64,000 bases of DNA from Sphingomonas lycopersici (GCF_026130605.1 NZ_JANFAU010000002.1:372001-436000); one strand, 5' to 3'; counted from the first letter of the stretch, positions 16,776 to 26,679 are shown. Notes: generated by a model not told the origin, from the sequence alone. Numbers and translations are program-made.

Positions 16776-17111
16776 CTAATGCGCCGCGATATGCCCGCCC
16801 CGCCCGGTCAACGCCTCGAACACGTCGGGATCGAGCGGCGCGTGGAAGCGGCAGCCGGCGGCGAAATCGTCGGCCCACATCACGTCCGCACCGACCGGGC
16901 CGATCCCCGGCAGCGTCAGCCAGATCGCCATCCCGCGGCGCAGCGCGGAATAGGTGCTGAGCCGTGCGCCGTGGCGCGACAGGTCGATCACCTTGCACAA
17001 GGTCCGCGCGAGCCCGCCCGGTTCCTCGGCGGCCGAATCGAACGAAACCGGCGCACGCGGGTCGCGGCGCCGGTTATCGCTGAACAAAGGTTCGAATTCG
17101 GCTGCAAACAT
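16776..17111 (-). CDS. PilZ domain protein
   Basis: The 111-residue single-domain protein carries the c-di-GMP-binding elements: RRRDPR near residue 14 (RxxxR) and DLSRHGARL about residues 43-51 (D/NxSxxG), followed by a beta-barrel pattern ending in GCRFHAPLD. It is a likely c-di-GMP effector, target unknown. It is monocistronic, between a repeat and the rpmE region. Confidence 0.85.
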   Translation of the reverse strand: MFAAEFEPLFSDNRRRDPRAPVSFDSAAEEPGGLARTLCKVIDLSRHGARLSTYSALRRGMAIWLTLPGIGPVGADVMWADDFAAGCRFHAPLDPDVFEALTGRGGHIAAH

Positions 17112-17155
17112 GCCGGGCAGCCTAGCCCGACATGCCTAACGCGCTCTTAACGCCG

Positions 17156-17386
17156 TTACTTGCGGAGCGTCAGCCCACCGCCGAAGCGCTTGTTGAAGCG
17201 CGCGACCTGACCACCGGTGTCGAGCACCTGGCCGCGGCCGCCGGTCCACGCCGGGTGCGCCAGCGGATCGATGTCGAGCTGCATCGTGTCGCCTTCCTTG
17301 CCCCAGGTGGAGCGGGTTTCGAACACGGTGCCGTCGGTCATCTGCACCTTGATCATGTGGTAATCGGGATGAATGTCTTTTTTCAC
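17156..17386 (-). CDS. rpmE: 50S ribosomal protein L31
   Basis: The 76-residue ribosomal protein starts with a GTG and the family sequence [20 protein letters not shown] and includes HPAWTGG and a C-terminal FNKRFGG. It lacks the zinc-binding Cys residues of the C+ type, so it is the zinc-independent form. The leader contains a perfect GGCTGGT/ACCAGCC hairpin (17407-17425) that might take part in regulation. Confidence 0.95.
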   Translation of the reverse strand: MKKDIHPDYHMIKVQMTDGTVFETRSTWGKEGDTMQLDIDPLAHPAWTGGRGQVLDTGGQVARFNKRFGGGLTLRK

Positions 17387-17406
17387 GTCAGTCAGTCCTT
17401 GGATGT

Positions 17407-17425
17407 GGCTGGTTTCCGACCAGCC
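17407..17425 (-). promoter_or_regulatory. Hairpin in the rpmE leader
   Basis: GGCTGGT (17407-17413) and ACCAGCC (17419-17425) pair perfectly around five bases, 20 bases upstream of the GTG start. The stem has no T tract after it on the - strand, so a leader structure is likelier than a terminator. Function is not known. Confidence 0.35.
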
Positions 17426-17434
17426 TGAAAGGAA

Positions 17435-17461
17435 GCGGGGCGCCTAGCGCAGGCGCCCCGC
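17435..17461 (-). terminator. Terminator of the fabZ operon
   Basis: GCGGGGCGCC and GGCGCCCCGC pair over 10 bp around seven bases; on the - strand the stem is followed by TTCCTTTC. It lies 25 bases past the fabZ stop and just before the rpmE leader. Confidence 0.75.
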
Positions 17462-17485
17462 AAAGTCAAAAAGCCGTGACCTCGC

Positions 17486-17977
17486 TCAGCCCGCCTTGGG
17501 CGGATCGGCGATCATCGCGGTGAAATTGGCCTCGGCCACCACCTGTCCGTCGATCTTCGCAACCCCGGCGAATTTGCATACGCTGCTGCGCTTCTGGACG
17601 AATTCGACCTCCAGTCGAAGCAGCACGCCCGGCTCCACCGGCTTGCGGAACTTGGCGTTCTCGATCGCCATGAAGTAGACCAGCTTGCCCGAGCCCGCGA
17701 GGCCAAGGCTTTCCACCGCCAGCACCCCGGCGGCCTGCGCCAGCGCCTCGACGATCAGCACGCCGGGCATGATCGGACGCCCGGGGAAATGCCCCTGGAA
17801 GAATTCCTCGTTGACCGTCACCGCCTTGATCGCCGCGATCGACCGGTCGAGGATCAGTTCCTCGACACGATCGATCAGCAGGATCGGATAACGATGCGGC
17901 AGCGCCGCCATTACCCGTGCGGTGTCGAGCGGCCCGATATTGACGCCGGCGCCGCTCGTCGCTTCCGCCTCGCTCAC
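17486..17977 (-). CDS. fabZ: 3-hydroxyacyl-[acyl-carrier-protein] dehydratase FabZ
   Basis: FabZ dehydrates 3-hydroxyacyl-ACP in type II fatty-acid synthesis. The 163-residue hot-dog-fold protein has the catalytic pair His63 ([12 protein letters not shown]) and Glu77 ([11 protein letters not shown]), and the family start [13 protein letters not shown]. The GTG start at 17977 overlaps the ompH stop (GTGA). In many proteobacteria fabZ sits in the bamA-skp-lpxD-fabZ-lpxA cluster; here lpxD and lpxA are absent from the immediate neighbourhood. Confidence 0.96.
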   Translation of the reverse strand: MSEAEATSGAGVNIGPLDTARVMAALPHRYPILLIDRVEELILDRSIAAIKAVTVNEEFFQGHFPGRPIMPGVLIVEALAQAAGVLAVESLGLAGSGKLVYFMAIENAKFRKPVEPGVLLRLEVEFVQKRSSVCKFAGVAKIDGQVVAEANFTAMIADPPKAG

Positions 17978-18609
17978 CGGCCCTGCGGCTGCTTGGTGTT
18001 GGCCGGTGCCGGCGCAGCGGCGCCGCCCTGCTGGCCCGGCTGCCAGTTCGCCGGCGGGGCGATGCTGACCGAGGGCACGAGCCGGTTGAGCTCGGTCGTC
18101 ACGTCGGCGGTCAGATCGCCCGCCGGATCGAGATGCACGACGTCGTTCGGGCCGATCACGATGCTCGCCTTCTTGCGCGCCGCAGCCGCGTCGATCGCCG
18201 CCTTGAGCTGGGCCTGGATCTGCTCGATCGCATAGCCGCGCGCGCGGGCATAGGGCAGCGTCATGCGCTGCAGCTCGGCGTTGCCGGCCTGTTCCTTGGC
18301 CTGGATCGCCTGAAGCTGGGTCTGCAGCTGCGCCTGCGGCACATTGGCCTTCTGATCGGCCTGCGCCTTGGCCACAAGCGGCTGAATCTCGTTGGCGATC
18401 GCCTGACGGCGCGCCTCGGCCTGATCGAGCGTCGCCTTATAGGTCGTCTGGAGCTGCGACGCGGCGGTCTTCCACGCGTTGCTGTTGCCCACCGCGCCAT
18501 CGGGGTCGACGACGGCAACGCCGCCTACCTGTGCGTGCGAAACACCCGCCAGAAGCGCGCCCGGCGCGACCAGCGCCGCCGTCATCAGCATGGTCTTGAA
18601 GCTATTCAT
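17974..18609 (-). CDS. OmpH/Skp-family periplasmic chaperone
   Basis: The 211-residue protein has a signal peptide ([20 protein letters not shown], cleavage near SHA) followed by a long charged helical domain (residues about 60-135, rich in Q, A and K) as in Skp. The C-terminus has a Pro/Ala/Gln-rich tail. Skp guards unfolded outer-membrane proteins in transit to BamA, and the gene directly follows bamA with a 1-base overlap (TGATG), which supports the role. The sequence is more divergent than in enterobacteria. Confidence 0.88.
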   Translation of the reverse strand: MNSFKTMLMTAALVAPGALLAGVSHAQVGGVAVVDPDGAVGNSNAWKTAASQLQTTYKATLDQAEARRQAIANEIQPLVAKAQADQKANVPQAQLQTQLQAIQAKEQAGNAELQRMTLPYARARGYAIEQIQAQLKAAIDAAAARKKASIVIGPNDVVHLDPAGDLTADVTTELNRLVPSVSIAPPANWQPGQQGGAAAPAPANTKQPQGR

Positions 18610-21365
18610 CAGAATTGAGTCCCTACGTTAAAGGTTATGAGCTTCTTGTCGTCGCCCGGCTGGGTCAACAATGCCTTGGCGATATCGATACGCAACGGAC
18701 CGAAGGGCGAGGTCCAGTTGACGCCGAAACCGATCGACAGGCGCGGTCTGGCCGAGCCGCCGTAATAGGTTTCCTTGAACGGCTGCGACGCGATGATCGG
18801 CGAGTTCGGGACGACGCCGTTGCACCCGCCGCCCGGCGTGGGAAGGCCCGCGGCGCAGGTGGTCGTCGCGACCGTGCCGTTGCCCAGAGTGTAATTGTAC
18901 AGCGCCTGGCCCGAGGCATTCGTCGCCGGCAACGGGAGCACGGTTCCGTCCGCCGCGACCGGGAAGGTTGCCGTATCCAGCGGCCGAGTCATGCTGAACA
19001 GGCTGCCCGCCTGGACATAGATCGACGGACGCAGCCCGAGCTCACGCGCGCCCGAGCCGAGCGGCAGTTCCAGCTCGATCCGGCCGAGGTAATAAGCATT
19101 GCCGCCCAGCGCGTCGTCGACGATCTGGTTGCGATCGGTGATGAGCACCTGCTTGCCCGAGGAATCGGTCGTATAATATTGACGCAGCACGCGCGGGCCG
19201 ACGCCGCGGATGTCGAAGCCGCGGAACTGCGGCTCGCCGAGGTAGAAGCGATCGGTGATGCGGACCTTGTCGATCCCCGGCCCGCGGCTCGATTCGAGCG
19301 ACTTGATATAGCCCGCCTCGCCGACGAACGAGAAAACGAAGCCCTTGCCGACGCCCCAGAATTTCGCGCCTTCCGCGCGGGTGCGGATGTAGCGCACGTC
19401 GCCGCCCAGCCCGGCGAAATCCTGGCTGAACGAGAAGCGCGTCCCCTTGGTCGGCCGCAGCCGGCTGTTGAGGCTGTTGTACATCAGCGAATAGCCGACC
19501 GACGAGGTCAGCCGGTTGCCGAGCGAATCGCAGAGATAGCGGCCAGCGAGCAGCGAATCGCACTTGTCGCCCGGGCTGTTGCCGCGGATGCCGTCACCGT
19601 TCGAATCGGTGTAATAGGTGCCCCGGTCGAGGCTCACCTCGTCATAGGACAGCCCGTAACGGCCCGACAGCGACCAATATTCGGTCAGCGGCACGCCGAG
19701 CCGCACCTGGAAGCCGGTCGAGGTCTGGCTGTAGGTCGTCTGGCGATCGGTGCCGAGATAGTTGAACGAGTTGTAATCGCGCCGGAAAAGGTCGACGCCC
19801 AGCGCGATGTTGCGATCGAACAGATAGGGCTCGGTAAAGCCCAGCTCGACCGACTTGGAATAAGCCGAATAATTGACGCCGGCGCGCAATTCCTGCGCCT
19901 TGCCGCGGAAATTCGACTGGGTGATGTTGGCCTGGATGATGAAGCGTTCGAGGCTCGAATAGCCCGCCGACAGCTGGAGCTGACCCGTCGCCTTTTCCTC
20001 GACGTTCGCCTCGAGCACGACGCGATCGGGCGCTGAGCCCGGGGTCTGCTTGATCTCGAACTTGTCCTGGAAATAGCCCAGGCTGTTGATGCGATCGGTC
20101 GAGCGCTTGACCTGGAAGCTGTTGAAGGCATCGCCTTCCGCGAGGCGAACCTCGCGGCGGACCACCTTGTCCTGCGTCTGGGTGTTGCCGGTGATCTCCA
20201 CCCGCTCGACATAGGTGCGCTGCGCCTGGGCGATGTGGAAATTGATCGACATCGTCAGCGCGTCGCGGTCGCGCGAGAATTCCGGGTTCACGTCGGCGAA
20301 GGCATAGCCAAACAAGCCCGCCGTCTGGCTCAGGCTGTCGACCGTGTCCTCGACCTTCTTCGCGTCATACCAGTCGCCCTTCTTGATCGAGAGCGTCTGC
20401 GCCATGCGCTTGTTGTCGAAATCGCGAATATCGCTGTCGACGGAGACGTTGCCGAACTTGTAACGCGGCCCCTCCTCCACCACATAAGTGATGATGAAAT
20501 CACGCTTATCTGGGGTCAGCTCTGCCACCGCGCTCGTGACGCGGAAGTCGGCATAGCCGTTGGTGAGATAGAATTGGCGCAGCTTCTGCTGATCGTAGGC
20601 CAGACGATCCTGATCGTAGGACGTGTTGGACGACATGAAGCGGAAGAAACGCGATTGTTTCGTCGCCATCTGCGACCGCAGCTTGGCATCATCGAACACC
20701 TGGTTGCCGATGATGTTGATCTGGCGGACCTTGGATTTCGGCCCCTCGCTGATCTCGAACACCACGTCGACGCGATTCTGGTCGAGGTTGACCATCTTCG
20801 GATCGACGCTGGCGGCGAAACGGCCCTGCCGGCGATACAATTCGATGATCCGCGCGACATCCGCGCGCACCGCCGAACGGGTGAAGATCTGGCGCGGCTT
20901 GAGCTTGATCTCCTTGGAGATCTTATCTTCCTTGAGGCGCTTGTTGCCCTCCAGGATCACGCGGTTGATGATCGGATTCTCGCGCACGCGCAGCACGATA
21001 TCGCCCGATTCCGCACCAGTGACGGTGACGTCGGCGAACAGGTCGCTGGCGTAGAGATCCTTGATCGCCTGATCGAGCGTCTCGTTGGTGTAGGAATCGC
21101 CGACCCGGAGCTTGGTGTAGCTCAGCACGGTTTCCGGCTCGATGCGCTGCGATCCGTCGACCCGCAGCGAGCGGATCGTGCGCACCACCTGCACCGCGGG
21201 CGCGGACGGAGCGGCAGCCGGCGCGGCGGGGACCGCAGCGGGAGTCGGCGCCTGCTCGGCGGGCGCGGTCTGCGCGGCAGCCGCCAGCGGCACGCCGGCC
21301 AGCATCGTGCCGGCGAGCAGCAATGCCACCGATTGCGGGCGAAGAGTTGTTGTCAAAGCCGTCAC
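18609..21365 (-). CDS. bamA: Outer-membrane protein assembly factor BamA
   Basis: BamA inserts beta-barrel proteins into the outer membrane. The protein has a signal peptide, an Ala/Pro-rich linker, five POTRA domains (first begins about residue 60 with VRTIRSLRVDGSQRIEPETV) and a C-terminal barrel with the conserved RGF motif (QFRGFDIRGVGPR) and a terminal aromatic (VGTQF). The GTG at 21365 is preferred over the preceding TTG at 21368; both give essentially the same protein (918 residues, larger than the approximately 800 of E. coli). An insertion of about 70 residues precedes the last barrel strands and contains two cysteines. Confidence 0.96.
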   Translation of the reverse strand: MTALTTTLRPQSVALLLAGTMLAGVPLAAAAQTAPAEQAPTPAAVPAAPAAAPSAPAVQVVRTIRSLRVDGSQRIEPETVLSYTKLRVGDSYTNETLDQAIKDLYASDLFADVTVTGAESGDIVLRVRENPIINRVILEGNKRLKEDKISKEIKLKPRQIFTRSAVRADVARIIELYRRQGRFAASVDPKMVNLDQNRVDVVFEISEGPKSKVRQINIIGNQVFDDAKLRSQMATKQSRFFRFMSSNTSYDQDRLAYDQQKLRQFYLTNGYADFRVTSAVAELTPDKRDFIITYVVEEGPRYKFGNVSVDSDIRDFDNKRMAQTLSIKKGDWYDAKKVEDTVDSLSQTAGLFGYAFADVNPEFSRDRDALTMSINFHIAQAQRTYVERVEITGNTQTQDKVVRREVRLAEGDAFNSFQVKRSTDRINSLGYFQDKFEIKQTPGSAPDRVVLEANVEEKATGQLQLSAGYSSLERFIIQANITQSNFRGKAQELRAGVNYSAYSKSVELGFTEPYLFDRNIALGVDLFRRDYNSFNYLGTDRQTTYSQTSTGFQVRLGVPLTEYWSLSGRYGLSYDEVSLDRGTYYTDSNGDGIRGNSPGDKCDSLLAGRYLCDSLGNRLTSSVGYSLMYNSLNSRLRPTKGTRFSFSQDFAGLGGDVRYIRTRAEGAKFWGVGKGFVFSFVGEAGYIKSLESSRGPGIDKVRITDRFYLGEPQFRGFDIRGVGPRVLRQYYTTDSSGKQVLITDRNQIVDDALGGNAYYLGRIELELPLGSGARELGLRPSIYVQAGSLFSMTRPLDTATFPVAADGTVLPLPATNASGQALYNYTLGNGTVATTTCAAGLPTPGGGCNGVVPNSPIIASQPFKETYYGGSARPRLSIGFGVNWTSPFGPLRIDIAKALLTQPGDDKKLITFNVGTQF

Positions 21366-21423
21366 CAATCCACCCTGAAAGCTACCCTTAGTCCACCGCG
21401 TGCTGCGCCCTGCCCCAGCTTGA

Positions 21424-22557
21424 TCAGCCGATCAAGCCGGCGAGGCTGCGCCACAGGCCCAAATTATCCAGATCATTGAACGTCACCAGCAGCATCAATG
21501 CGAGAATCGCCGCCAGTCCGCCGCGATAGGCCCATTCCTGCGCTTCCGGCCCGACCGGCCGGCGACGCACCGCCTCGATCGCATAGAACATGAGGTGCCC
21601 GCCATCCAGCATCGGAACTGGCAGCAGGTTGATGAACCCCAGATTGATCGACACCAGGGCGATCAGGAAAACGAACGCTTCCGGCCCCAATGTGATCTGT
21701 TCGCCGGAAACCTTGGCGATCGACAGCGGCCCGCCGAGCTCGGCGACCGAGCGGCGCCCGGTGACGACCTGCCCGATCGTCTCGACCATCATCGACACGA
21801 TCTGCCCGGTGCGGCGCACCGCGACGACCGGCGCCTCCAGCAGGCCGACCTCGCGATAGACCGGCGCGGTCGCGCTCAGCCCCAGCACGCCCATGCGATA
21901 ATCGTTGCCGAAGCGATCGCGCTCGTGCCGCACGCCGATCGTCGCCGGCACCGAGGCGGCGACGCCCTTGCGGACATAATCGACCCGGATCGTTTCGCCG
22001 GGGCGGATCCGGACGTAGCGTGACATGCTCTCGAACGTGTCGACCGCGCGGCCGCCGAGCGCGACGATGCGGTCGCCCGGCACCAGCCCGGCACGCGCCG
22101 CCGCCGAATTGGGGAGCGTCGCGCCCACCACCGGCGGGGTCACGCTGTCGCCATAGGCCAATGCGAAGCCGGCGAGGATCAGGATCGCGGCGAGGAAGTT
22201 GATCGCCGGGCCGGCGATGACGATGAACGCGCGTTGCCACACCGTCTTGGCCTGGAAGGTGCGCTGCCGCTCGGCCGCGGGAAGCGCGAGCCAGTCGGCG
22301 GAGGGCTGGCTGCCGGCGTTCATGTCGCCGGCGAAGCGGACATAGCCGCCCAGCGGGAGCCAGCCGAGCTTCCAGCGCGTCCCGCGCCGGTCGGTCCAGC
22401 CGGCGATCTCGCGCCCGAAGCCGATCGAGAAGGTTTCCGATTTCACGCCGCACCAGCGCGCGGCGAGATAATGCCCCAGCTCGTGAATGAACACGAGCGG
22501 GCCGATCACCAGCGCGAACGCCACGATGGTCAGCAAGAGGCCCGGGGACTGGATCAA
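21424..22557 (-). CDS. rseP: RIP metalloprotease RseP (site-2 protease)
   Basis: This intramembrane zinc protease cleaves anti-sigma factors and signal-peptide remnants. The first membrane segment carries HELGH (His25, His29), a PDZ domain follows (about residues 125-200, with GLVPGDRIVALGGRAV), and the last part has MLDGGH, the third zinc site. I propose the TTG at 22557, which overlaps the dxr stop (TTGA), has GAAGGA 8 bases upstream and yields the family N-terminus L-I-Q-S-P-G-L-L. A GTG at 22578 is the alternative and would add seven residues. It is part of the isoprenoid/envelope operon. Confidence 0.94.
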   Translation of the reverse strand: MIQSPGLLLTIVAFALVIGPLVFIHELGHYLAARWCGVKSETFSIGFGREIAGWTDRRGTRWKLGWLPLGGYVRFAGDMNAGSQPSADWLALPAAERQRTFQAKTVWQRAFIVIAGPAINFLAAILILAGFALAYGDSVTPPVVGATLPNSAAARAGLVPGDRIVALGGRAVDTFESMSRYVRIRPGETIRVDYVRKGVAASVPATIGVRHERDRFGNDYRMGVLGLSATAPVYREVGLLEAPVVAVRRTGQIVSMMVETIGQVVTGRRSVAELGGPLSIAKVSGEQITLGPEAFVFLIALVSINLGFINLLPVPMLDGGHLMFYAIEAVRRRPVGPEAQEWAYRGGLAAILALMLLVTFNDLDNLGLWRSLAGLIG

Positions 22558-23711
22558 GCGACGCGTTCCTTCACACACTCCGCCGCCAGTCGCCGCGCCT
22601 CACGGTCGATGTCCAGCACCGCATCGAGCGTCTGAGGCGCGGGCGGGTCGAAGCGTTCGAGGGTATCGGCAACGATTGCGGCAATTTCGAGGAACCGCGC
22701 ACCACCGCCGAGAAATGCCGCCACCGCGACTTCATTCGCCGCGTTGAGCACCGCGGGACGCGCCCCGCCCGCTTCGACCGCCTCGCGCGCCAGCCGCAGC
22801 GCGGGGAAACGCACCGGATCGGGCGCCTCGAAATCGAGCCGGCCGATGCGGGTGAGATCGAGCGGCTCGCCGGGGGTCGCCATCCGATCGGGCCACGCCA
22901 GCGCATAAGCGATCGGGGTGCGCATGTCGGGGGTGCCGAGCTGCGCCAGCGTCGAGCCGTCGACATATTCGACCATCGAGTGGATCACCGACTGGCGATG
23001 CACCACGATATCGATCTGCTCGTGACCGAGCGGGAAGAGATGGAACGCCTCGATCAGCTCCAGCCCCTTGTTCATCATCGTCGCCGAATCGACCGAGATC
23101 TTGGCGCCCATCGACCAATTGGGGTGCGCCACCGCCTGTGCCGGCGTGATCTCCGCCATCTCCGCCAGCGGGCGATCGCGGAACGGGCCGCCGCTCGCGG
23201 TCAGGATGATCCGTCGGATGCGGTGCGAAAGCCTTGCATCAAGGCATTGGAAAATAGCGTTATGCTCGCTGTCGACCGGCAGCAGGGTCGCGCCGTGATC
23301 GACGATCGCCGCCTTCATCACGTCGCCCGCGGAAACCAGCGCCTCCTTGTTGGCGAGCGCGATCGTCCCCCCGGCGCGGATCGCCGCCATCACCGGCTTG
23401 AGCCCCGCGCAGCCGACGATCGCGGCGACCGTGACGTCGGCGCCCTCGCCCGCCGCCTCGGCCACCGCCTCGGCGCCGCCCGCGGCAACGACGCCCGACC
23501 CGGCAAGCGCGTCACGGAGGGCGGGAAGATGTGCTTCGTCGGCGATCACCGCGCGTTCGGCGCGGGTGCGGATCGCGACCGATGCCAGCTTGGCGACATC
23601 GCTGTTGGCGGTCAGCGCGCGGACGCGGAACGCCTCCGGCGCGCGCTCGATCAGATCGAGGGTGGAGGTGCCGACCGATCCGGTCGCGCCTAAAATGGTG
23701 ACTGTTTTCAT
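22554..23711 (-). CDS. dxr: 1-deoxy-D-xylulose-5-phosphate reductoisomerase
   Basis: Dxr makes 2-C-methyl-D-erythritol 4-phosphate, the first committed step of the MEP isoprenoid pathway. The 385-residue protein starts MKTVTILGATGSVG with the NADPH-binding GATGSVG (8-14), then has LANKEALVSAG, the metal-binding LPVDSEHNAIFQ and the catalytic loop region HPNWSMGAKISVDSATMMNK. The frame is open far upstream, but the family N-terminus is at 23711, 4 bases into the cdsA end. ispDF, two further steps of the pathway, lies at 59.7 kb. Confidence 0.97.
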   Translation of the reverse strand: MKTVTILGATGSVGTSTLDLIERAPEAFRVRALTANSDVAKLASVAIRTRAERAVIADEAHLPALRDALAGSGVVAAGGAEAVAEAAGEGADVTVAAIVGCAGLKPVMAAIRAGGTIALANKEALVSAGDVMKAAIVDHGATLLPVDSEHNAIFQCLDARLSHRIRRIILTASGGPFRDRPLAEMAEITPAQAVAHPNWSMGAKISVDSATMMNKGLELIEAFHLFPLGHEQIDIVVHRQSVIHSMVEYVDGSTLAQLGTPDMRTPIAYALAWPDRMATPGEPLDLTRIGRLDFEAPDPVRFPALRLAREAVEAGGARPAVLNAANEVAVAAFLGGGARFLEIAAIVADTLERFDPPAPQTLDAVLDIDREARRLAAECVKERVA

Positions 23712-24511
23712 GCCGGATACAGATGCGGGAGGATGACGAGGAAGGCAGCAACGGGCGCGACCGGGACAAGCCCGTCGAGCCGGTCCATGACGCCGCCGTG
23801 GCCGGGGATGATGCTGCCCGAATCCTTCACCCCGGCGCGGCGCTTGAGCCAGCTTTCGTAAAGGTCGCCGGCCTGCGCCAGCACCGCGAGAGCGGGGGTC
23901 GCGAGCGTCAGCCGCCACGGCAGGCCGAAGCGCCAGTGCATGAAGACGCCGAACGCGCCCGCAGCGACGACCCCGCCGATCAGCCCCGCCCAGGTCTTGT
24001 TCGGGCTGATCGCCGGCGCAAGCTTCGGCCCGCCGATCGCGCGGCCGGCGAAATAGGCGCCAATGTCGCAAGCCCAGACCAAAGCCAGCGCCCATAAGGT
24101 GAAGACGATGCCCTCATGCTGGCGCCGGATCAGCATCAGCGCAAGCACCGGCAGCCCGCAATAGATCACCCCGGCGGCCAGCCGCGGTTGGCGCGTCACG
24201 ATCACGACGAAGAACGCCGCCCCGCCGAGCAGCCCGAGCGAGAAGAAATCGTGCGGCACGATCGTCAGCGCCGCAGGGGCCATGACCGCCAGCGGCACCG
24301 ACAATGCGAATTGCGCGAGCCGCGTGTTGCGCGCGGATGCGCCGTGCAGCGCAGCCCATTCGGCCATCATGATCAGCGCCGCGACCACCGCGAGGATCCA
24401 GAAGGCGACACCGCCCCACAGCAGCGCGCCGAGCGCGACCGCGATCAGCACGACGCCGGTCACCGCCCGCGTCGGCAGGTCGGAGCGCGCACGCGGGTTC
24501 GTCGCCGTCAC
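23708..24511 (-). CDS. cdsA: Phosphatidate cytidylyltransferase
   Basis: CdsA forms CDP-diacylglycerol from phosphatidate and CTP in the inner membrane; pssA and psd at 29-31 kb use this product. The 267-residue protein has several membrane spans and the signature near its C-terminus KDSGSIIPGHGGVMDRLDGL. The GTG at 24511 overlaps the uppS stop (GTGA); the frame extends upstream into uppS and is not needed. Confidence 0.95.
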   Translation of the reverse strand: MTATNPRARSDLPTRAVTGVVLIAVALGALLWGGVAFWILAVVAALIMMAEWAALHGASARNTRLAQFALSVPLAVMAPAALTIVPHDFFSLGLLGGAAFFVVIVTRQPRLAAGVIYCGLPVLALMLIRRQHEGIVFTLWALALVWACDIGAYFAGRAIGGPKLAPAISPNKTWAGLIGGVVAAGAFGVFMHWRFGLPWRLTLATPALAVLAQAGDLYESWLKRRAGVKDSGSIIPGHGGVMDRLDGLVPVAPVAAFLVILPHLYPA

Positions 24512-25239
24512 AGGCCCCCGAACCGCCGCTGGCGCCGCGCGAAATCGGCCACCGCCGCTTCCAGCTCGGCCACCCCGAAATCGGGCCACAGGGTATCGAC
24601 GAACAGCAATTCGGCATAAGCCGCCTGCCACAGCAGAAAATTGGACAGGCGATGCTCGCCCGAGGTGCGGATCAGCAAATCGAGCGGGGGCAGATCATGC
24701 GTATCGAGCTCCGCCTCGATCATCCCCGCATCGATCGCGGCAGGATCGAGCGCCCCCGCCGCGGCACGCTCGGCGAGGCGCCGCGCGGCGTTGGTCAGCT
24801 CGGCCTGCCCGCCGTAATTGAGCGCGATCGCCAGCAACGGCCCGCTATTGCCCGCGGTCCGCGCGATCGCATCGTCGATCAGCGCCACGACATCGTTCGG
24901 GAAACGACGGAAATCACCGATCACGCGCAGCCGCACATTCTCGCGTACCAGCTCGGCGAGGTCGGAACGGATGAACAGCCGCAGCAACCCCATCAGGTCG
25001 CCCACTTCCTCCTCCGGCCGCCGCCAATTCTCGCTGGAGAAGGCGTAGAGCGTCAGCGCCTCGATCCCCATCGCGCGCGCCGCGCGGCTGACCGCGCGCA
25101 CTGCCTCGACCCCGGCCTTGTGCCCGGCGACGCGCGGCAGGAAGCGCTTCTTCGCCCAGCGGCCGTTGCCGTCCATGATGATCGCGACATGACGCGGCAA
25201 GGCACCCTCGCCGCCCGCGAGGATCGGCGCGGTGCTCAT
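24508..25239 (-). CDS. uppS: Di-trans,poly-cis-undecaprenyl-diphosphate synthase
   Basis: UppS extends farnesyl diphosphate to the undecaprenyl carrier used for peptidoglycan and polysaccharides. The 243-residue protein shows the family signature HVAIIMDGNGRWAKKR with catalytic Asp23, then GHKAG, and near the C-terminus DLLIRTSGEHRLSNFLLWQ. It sits between frr and cdsA in the standard alphaproteobacterial order. Confidence 0.97.
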   Translation of the reverse strand: MSTAPILAGGEGALPRHVAIIMDGNGRWAKKRFLPRVAGHKAGVEAVRAVSRAARAMGIEALTLYAFSSENWRRPEEEVGDLMGLLRLFIRSDLAELVRENVRLRVIGDFRRFPNDVVALIDDAIARTAGNSGPLLAIALNYGGQAELTNAARRLAERAAAGALDPAAIDAGMIEAELDTHDLPPLDLLIRTSGEHRLSNFLLWQAAYAELLFVDTLWPDFGVAELEAAVADFARRQRRFGGL

Positions 25240-25273
25240 GAACGCCCCGTCAGGCCAAGGGCGCAGAGCGACA

Positions 25274-25831
25274 TCACTTGCCGAGGATTTCCTTTTCCTT
25301 CGCGGCCGCGGCCGCGTCGATCTCGGCGATCGTGTTGTCGGTCAGCTTCTGCACCTCATTCTCGTGGCGCTTGCGCTCGTCCTCGCCGAACACGCCCTTC
25401 TTCTCGTCGGTCTTGAGCGCATCCATCCCGTCGCGGCGCACGTTGCGCGCGGCGATGCGGGCCTTTTCGGCATATTGCCCGGCGAGCTTGGCGAGCTCCT
25501 TGCGGCGCTCCTCGGTCAGATCGGGGATCGGCAGCCGCAACGTCTGCCCGTCGGCGATCGGGTTGAGCCCGAGCCCGGCGGAGCGGATCGCCTTGTCGAC
25601 CGGGCCGACGTTCGACTTGTCCCACACCTGCACCGACAGCATCCGCGGCTCGGGCGCGGAGACGGTTGCGACCTGATTGAGCGGCATGTGTGCGCCATAG
25701 ACCTCGACCGTCACCGGATCGAGCAATGTGGTGGAAGCGCGCCCCGTGCGCAGGCCGCCGAGATCGCCCTTCAGCGATTCGACCGCGCCGTGCATCCGGC
25801 GCTCCAGGTCCGCCTTGTCATAGGCCGCCAT
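25274..25831 (-). CDS. frr: Ribosome recycling factor
   Basis: RRF splits post-termination ribosomes together with EF-G. The 185-residue protein has the expected three-helix-bundle pattern, with [13 protein letters not shown] near residue 22, the domain II strand [17 protein letters not shown] and C-terminal RRDGMDALK. Its ATG overlaps the pyrH stop by one base (TAATG), giving tight coupling. Confidence 0.97.
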   Translation of the reverse strand: MAAYDKADLERRMHGAVESLKGDLGGLRTGRASTTLLDPVTVEVYGAHMPLNQVATVSAPEPRMLSVQVWDKSNVGPVDKAIRSAGLGLNPIADGQTLRLPIPDLTEERRKELAKLAGQYAEKARIAARNVRRDGMDALKTDEKKGVFGEDERKRHENEVQKLTDNTIAEIDAAAAAKEKEILGK

Positions 25832-26562
25832 TATTTCGTCTCCTGTTCGTTGCGGACCACCGTCGACACACCCTCGCCGCGCAGCACGGCAGCGAAATTG
25901 CCGTGTTCGCGGATGTTGAAGACGACGATCGGAATGTTGCTGTCACGGCACAGCGCCACCGCGCTGGCGTCCATGACCTTCAGATTCTTCGATAGGACCG
26001 TGCCGTAACTCACGGTATCATAACGCTTTGCCGTCGGCACCTGCTTGGGATCGGCATCATAGACGCCGTCGACCGAGGTGCCCTTGAACAAGGCGTCGCA
26101 ATTCATCTCGGCAGCGCGCAGCGCGGCGCCGCTGTCGGTGGTGAAGAACGGCGAGCCGACCCCCGCGGCGAAGATCACCACGCGCCCCTTTTCCAGATGC
26201 CGCGCGGCGCGGCGGCGGATGAAGGGCTCGCACACCGATTGCATCGGGATCGCCGACTGCACCCGCGTATCGACCCCGATCCGCTCGAGCGCATTCTGCA
26301 CCGCGAGCGCGTTCATCACCGTCGCGAGCATCCCCATATAATCGGCGGTCGCGCGCTCGAAGCCCTGCGCCGCCGCGGCAAGACCGCGGAAGATGTTGCC
26401 GCCGCCGACGACGATGCACAGCTCATAGCCCTGCGCCTTCACATCGGCGATTTCGGCCGCGACGCGCGCGGTAACTTCGGGATCGATCGCCTTGCCGCCC
26501 TCGCCCATCAGGACTTCGCCCGAGAGCTTCAGGAGGATGCGTTTGTAGCGGGGGCTGGTCAT
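25831..26562 (-). CDS. pyrH: UMP kinase
   Basis: PyrH phosphorylates UMP to UDP for nucleotide and envelope precursors. The 243-residue amino-acid-kinase-fold protein has [14 protein letters not shown] at the start, the glycine-rich [10 protein letters not shown], and [20 protein letters not shown] for substrate binding. It is separated from tsf by 309 bases containing a terminator and a repeat, so it heads the pyrH-frr-uppS-cdsA-dxr-rseP-bamA transcript. Confidence 0.97.
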   Translation of the reverse strand: MTSPRYKRILLKLSGEVLMGEGGKAIDPEVTARVAAEIADVKAQGYELCIVVGGGNIFRGLAAAAQGFERATADYMGMLATVMNALAVQNALERIGVDTRVQSAIPMQSVCEPFIRRRAARHLEKGRVVIFAAGVGSPFFTTDSGAALRAAEMNCDALFKGTSVDGVYDADPKQVPTAKRYDTVSYGTVLSKNLKVMDASAVALCRDSNIPIVVFNIREHGNFAAVLRGEGVSTVVRNEQETK

Positions 26563-26679
26563 GCGTTCCGGATATCTGGGGTAAGGCCGCGAACCTTAGG
26601 CGGGGCTGGTAACCGCCGCAACCTTCGATTGGCCCGCCCTCGCCGTCCGGTCCGAAATTCGACCGACGCCAACAACCTT

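Noticed and set aside
18615..21479. Two long open frames antisense to bamA
   Set aside because: Shadow of bamA; no motif or ribosome-binding site.
22554..22578. GTG at 22578 as the rseP start
   Set aside because: It lies 25 bases inside dxr and lacks a clear ribosome-binding site, whereas the TTG at 22557 has one and matches the family N-terminus. It remains the alternative.
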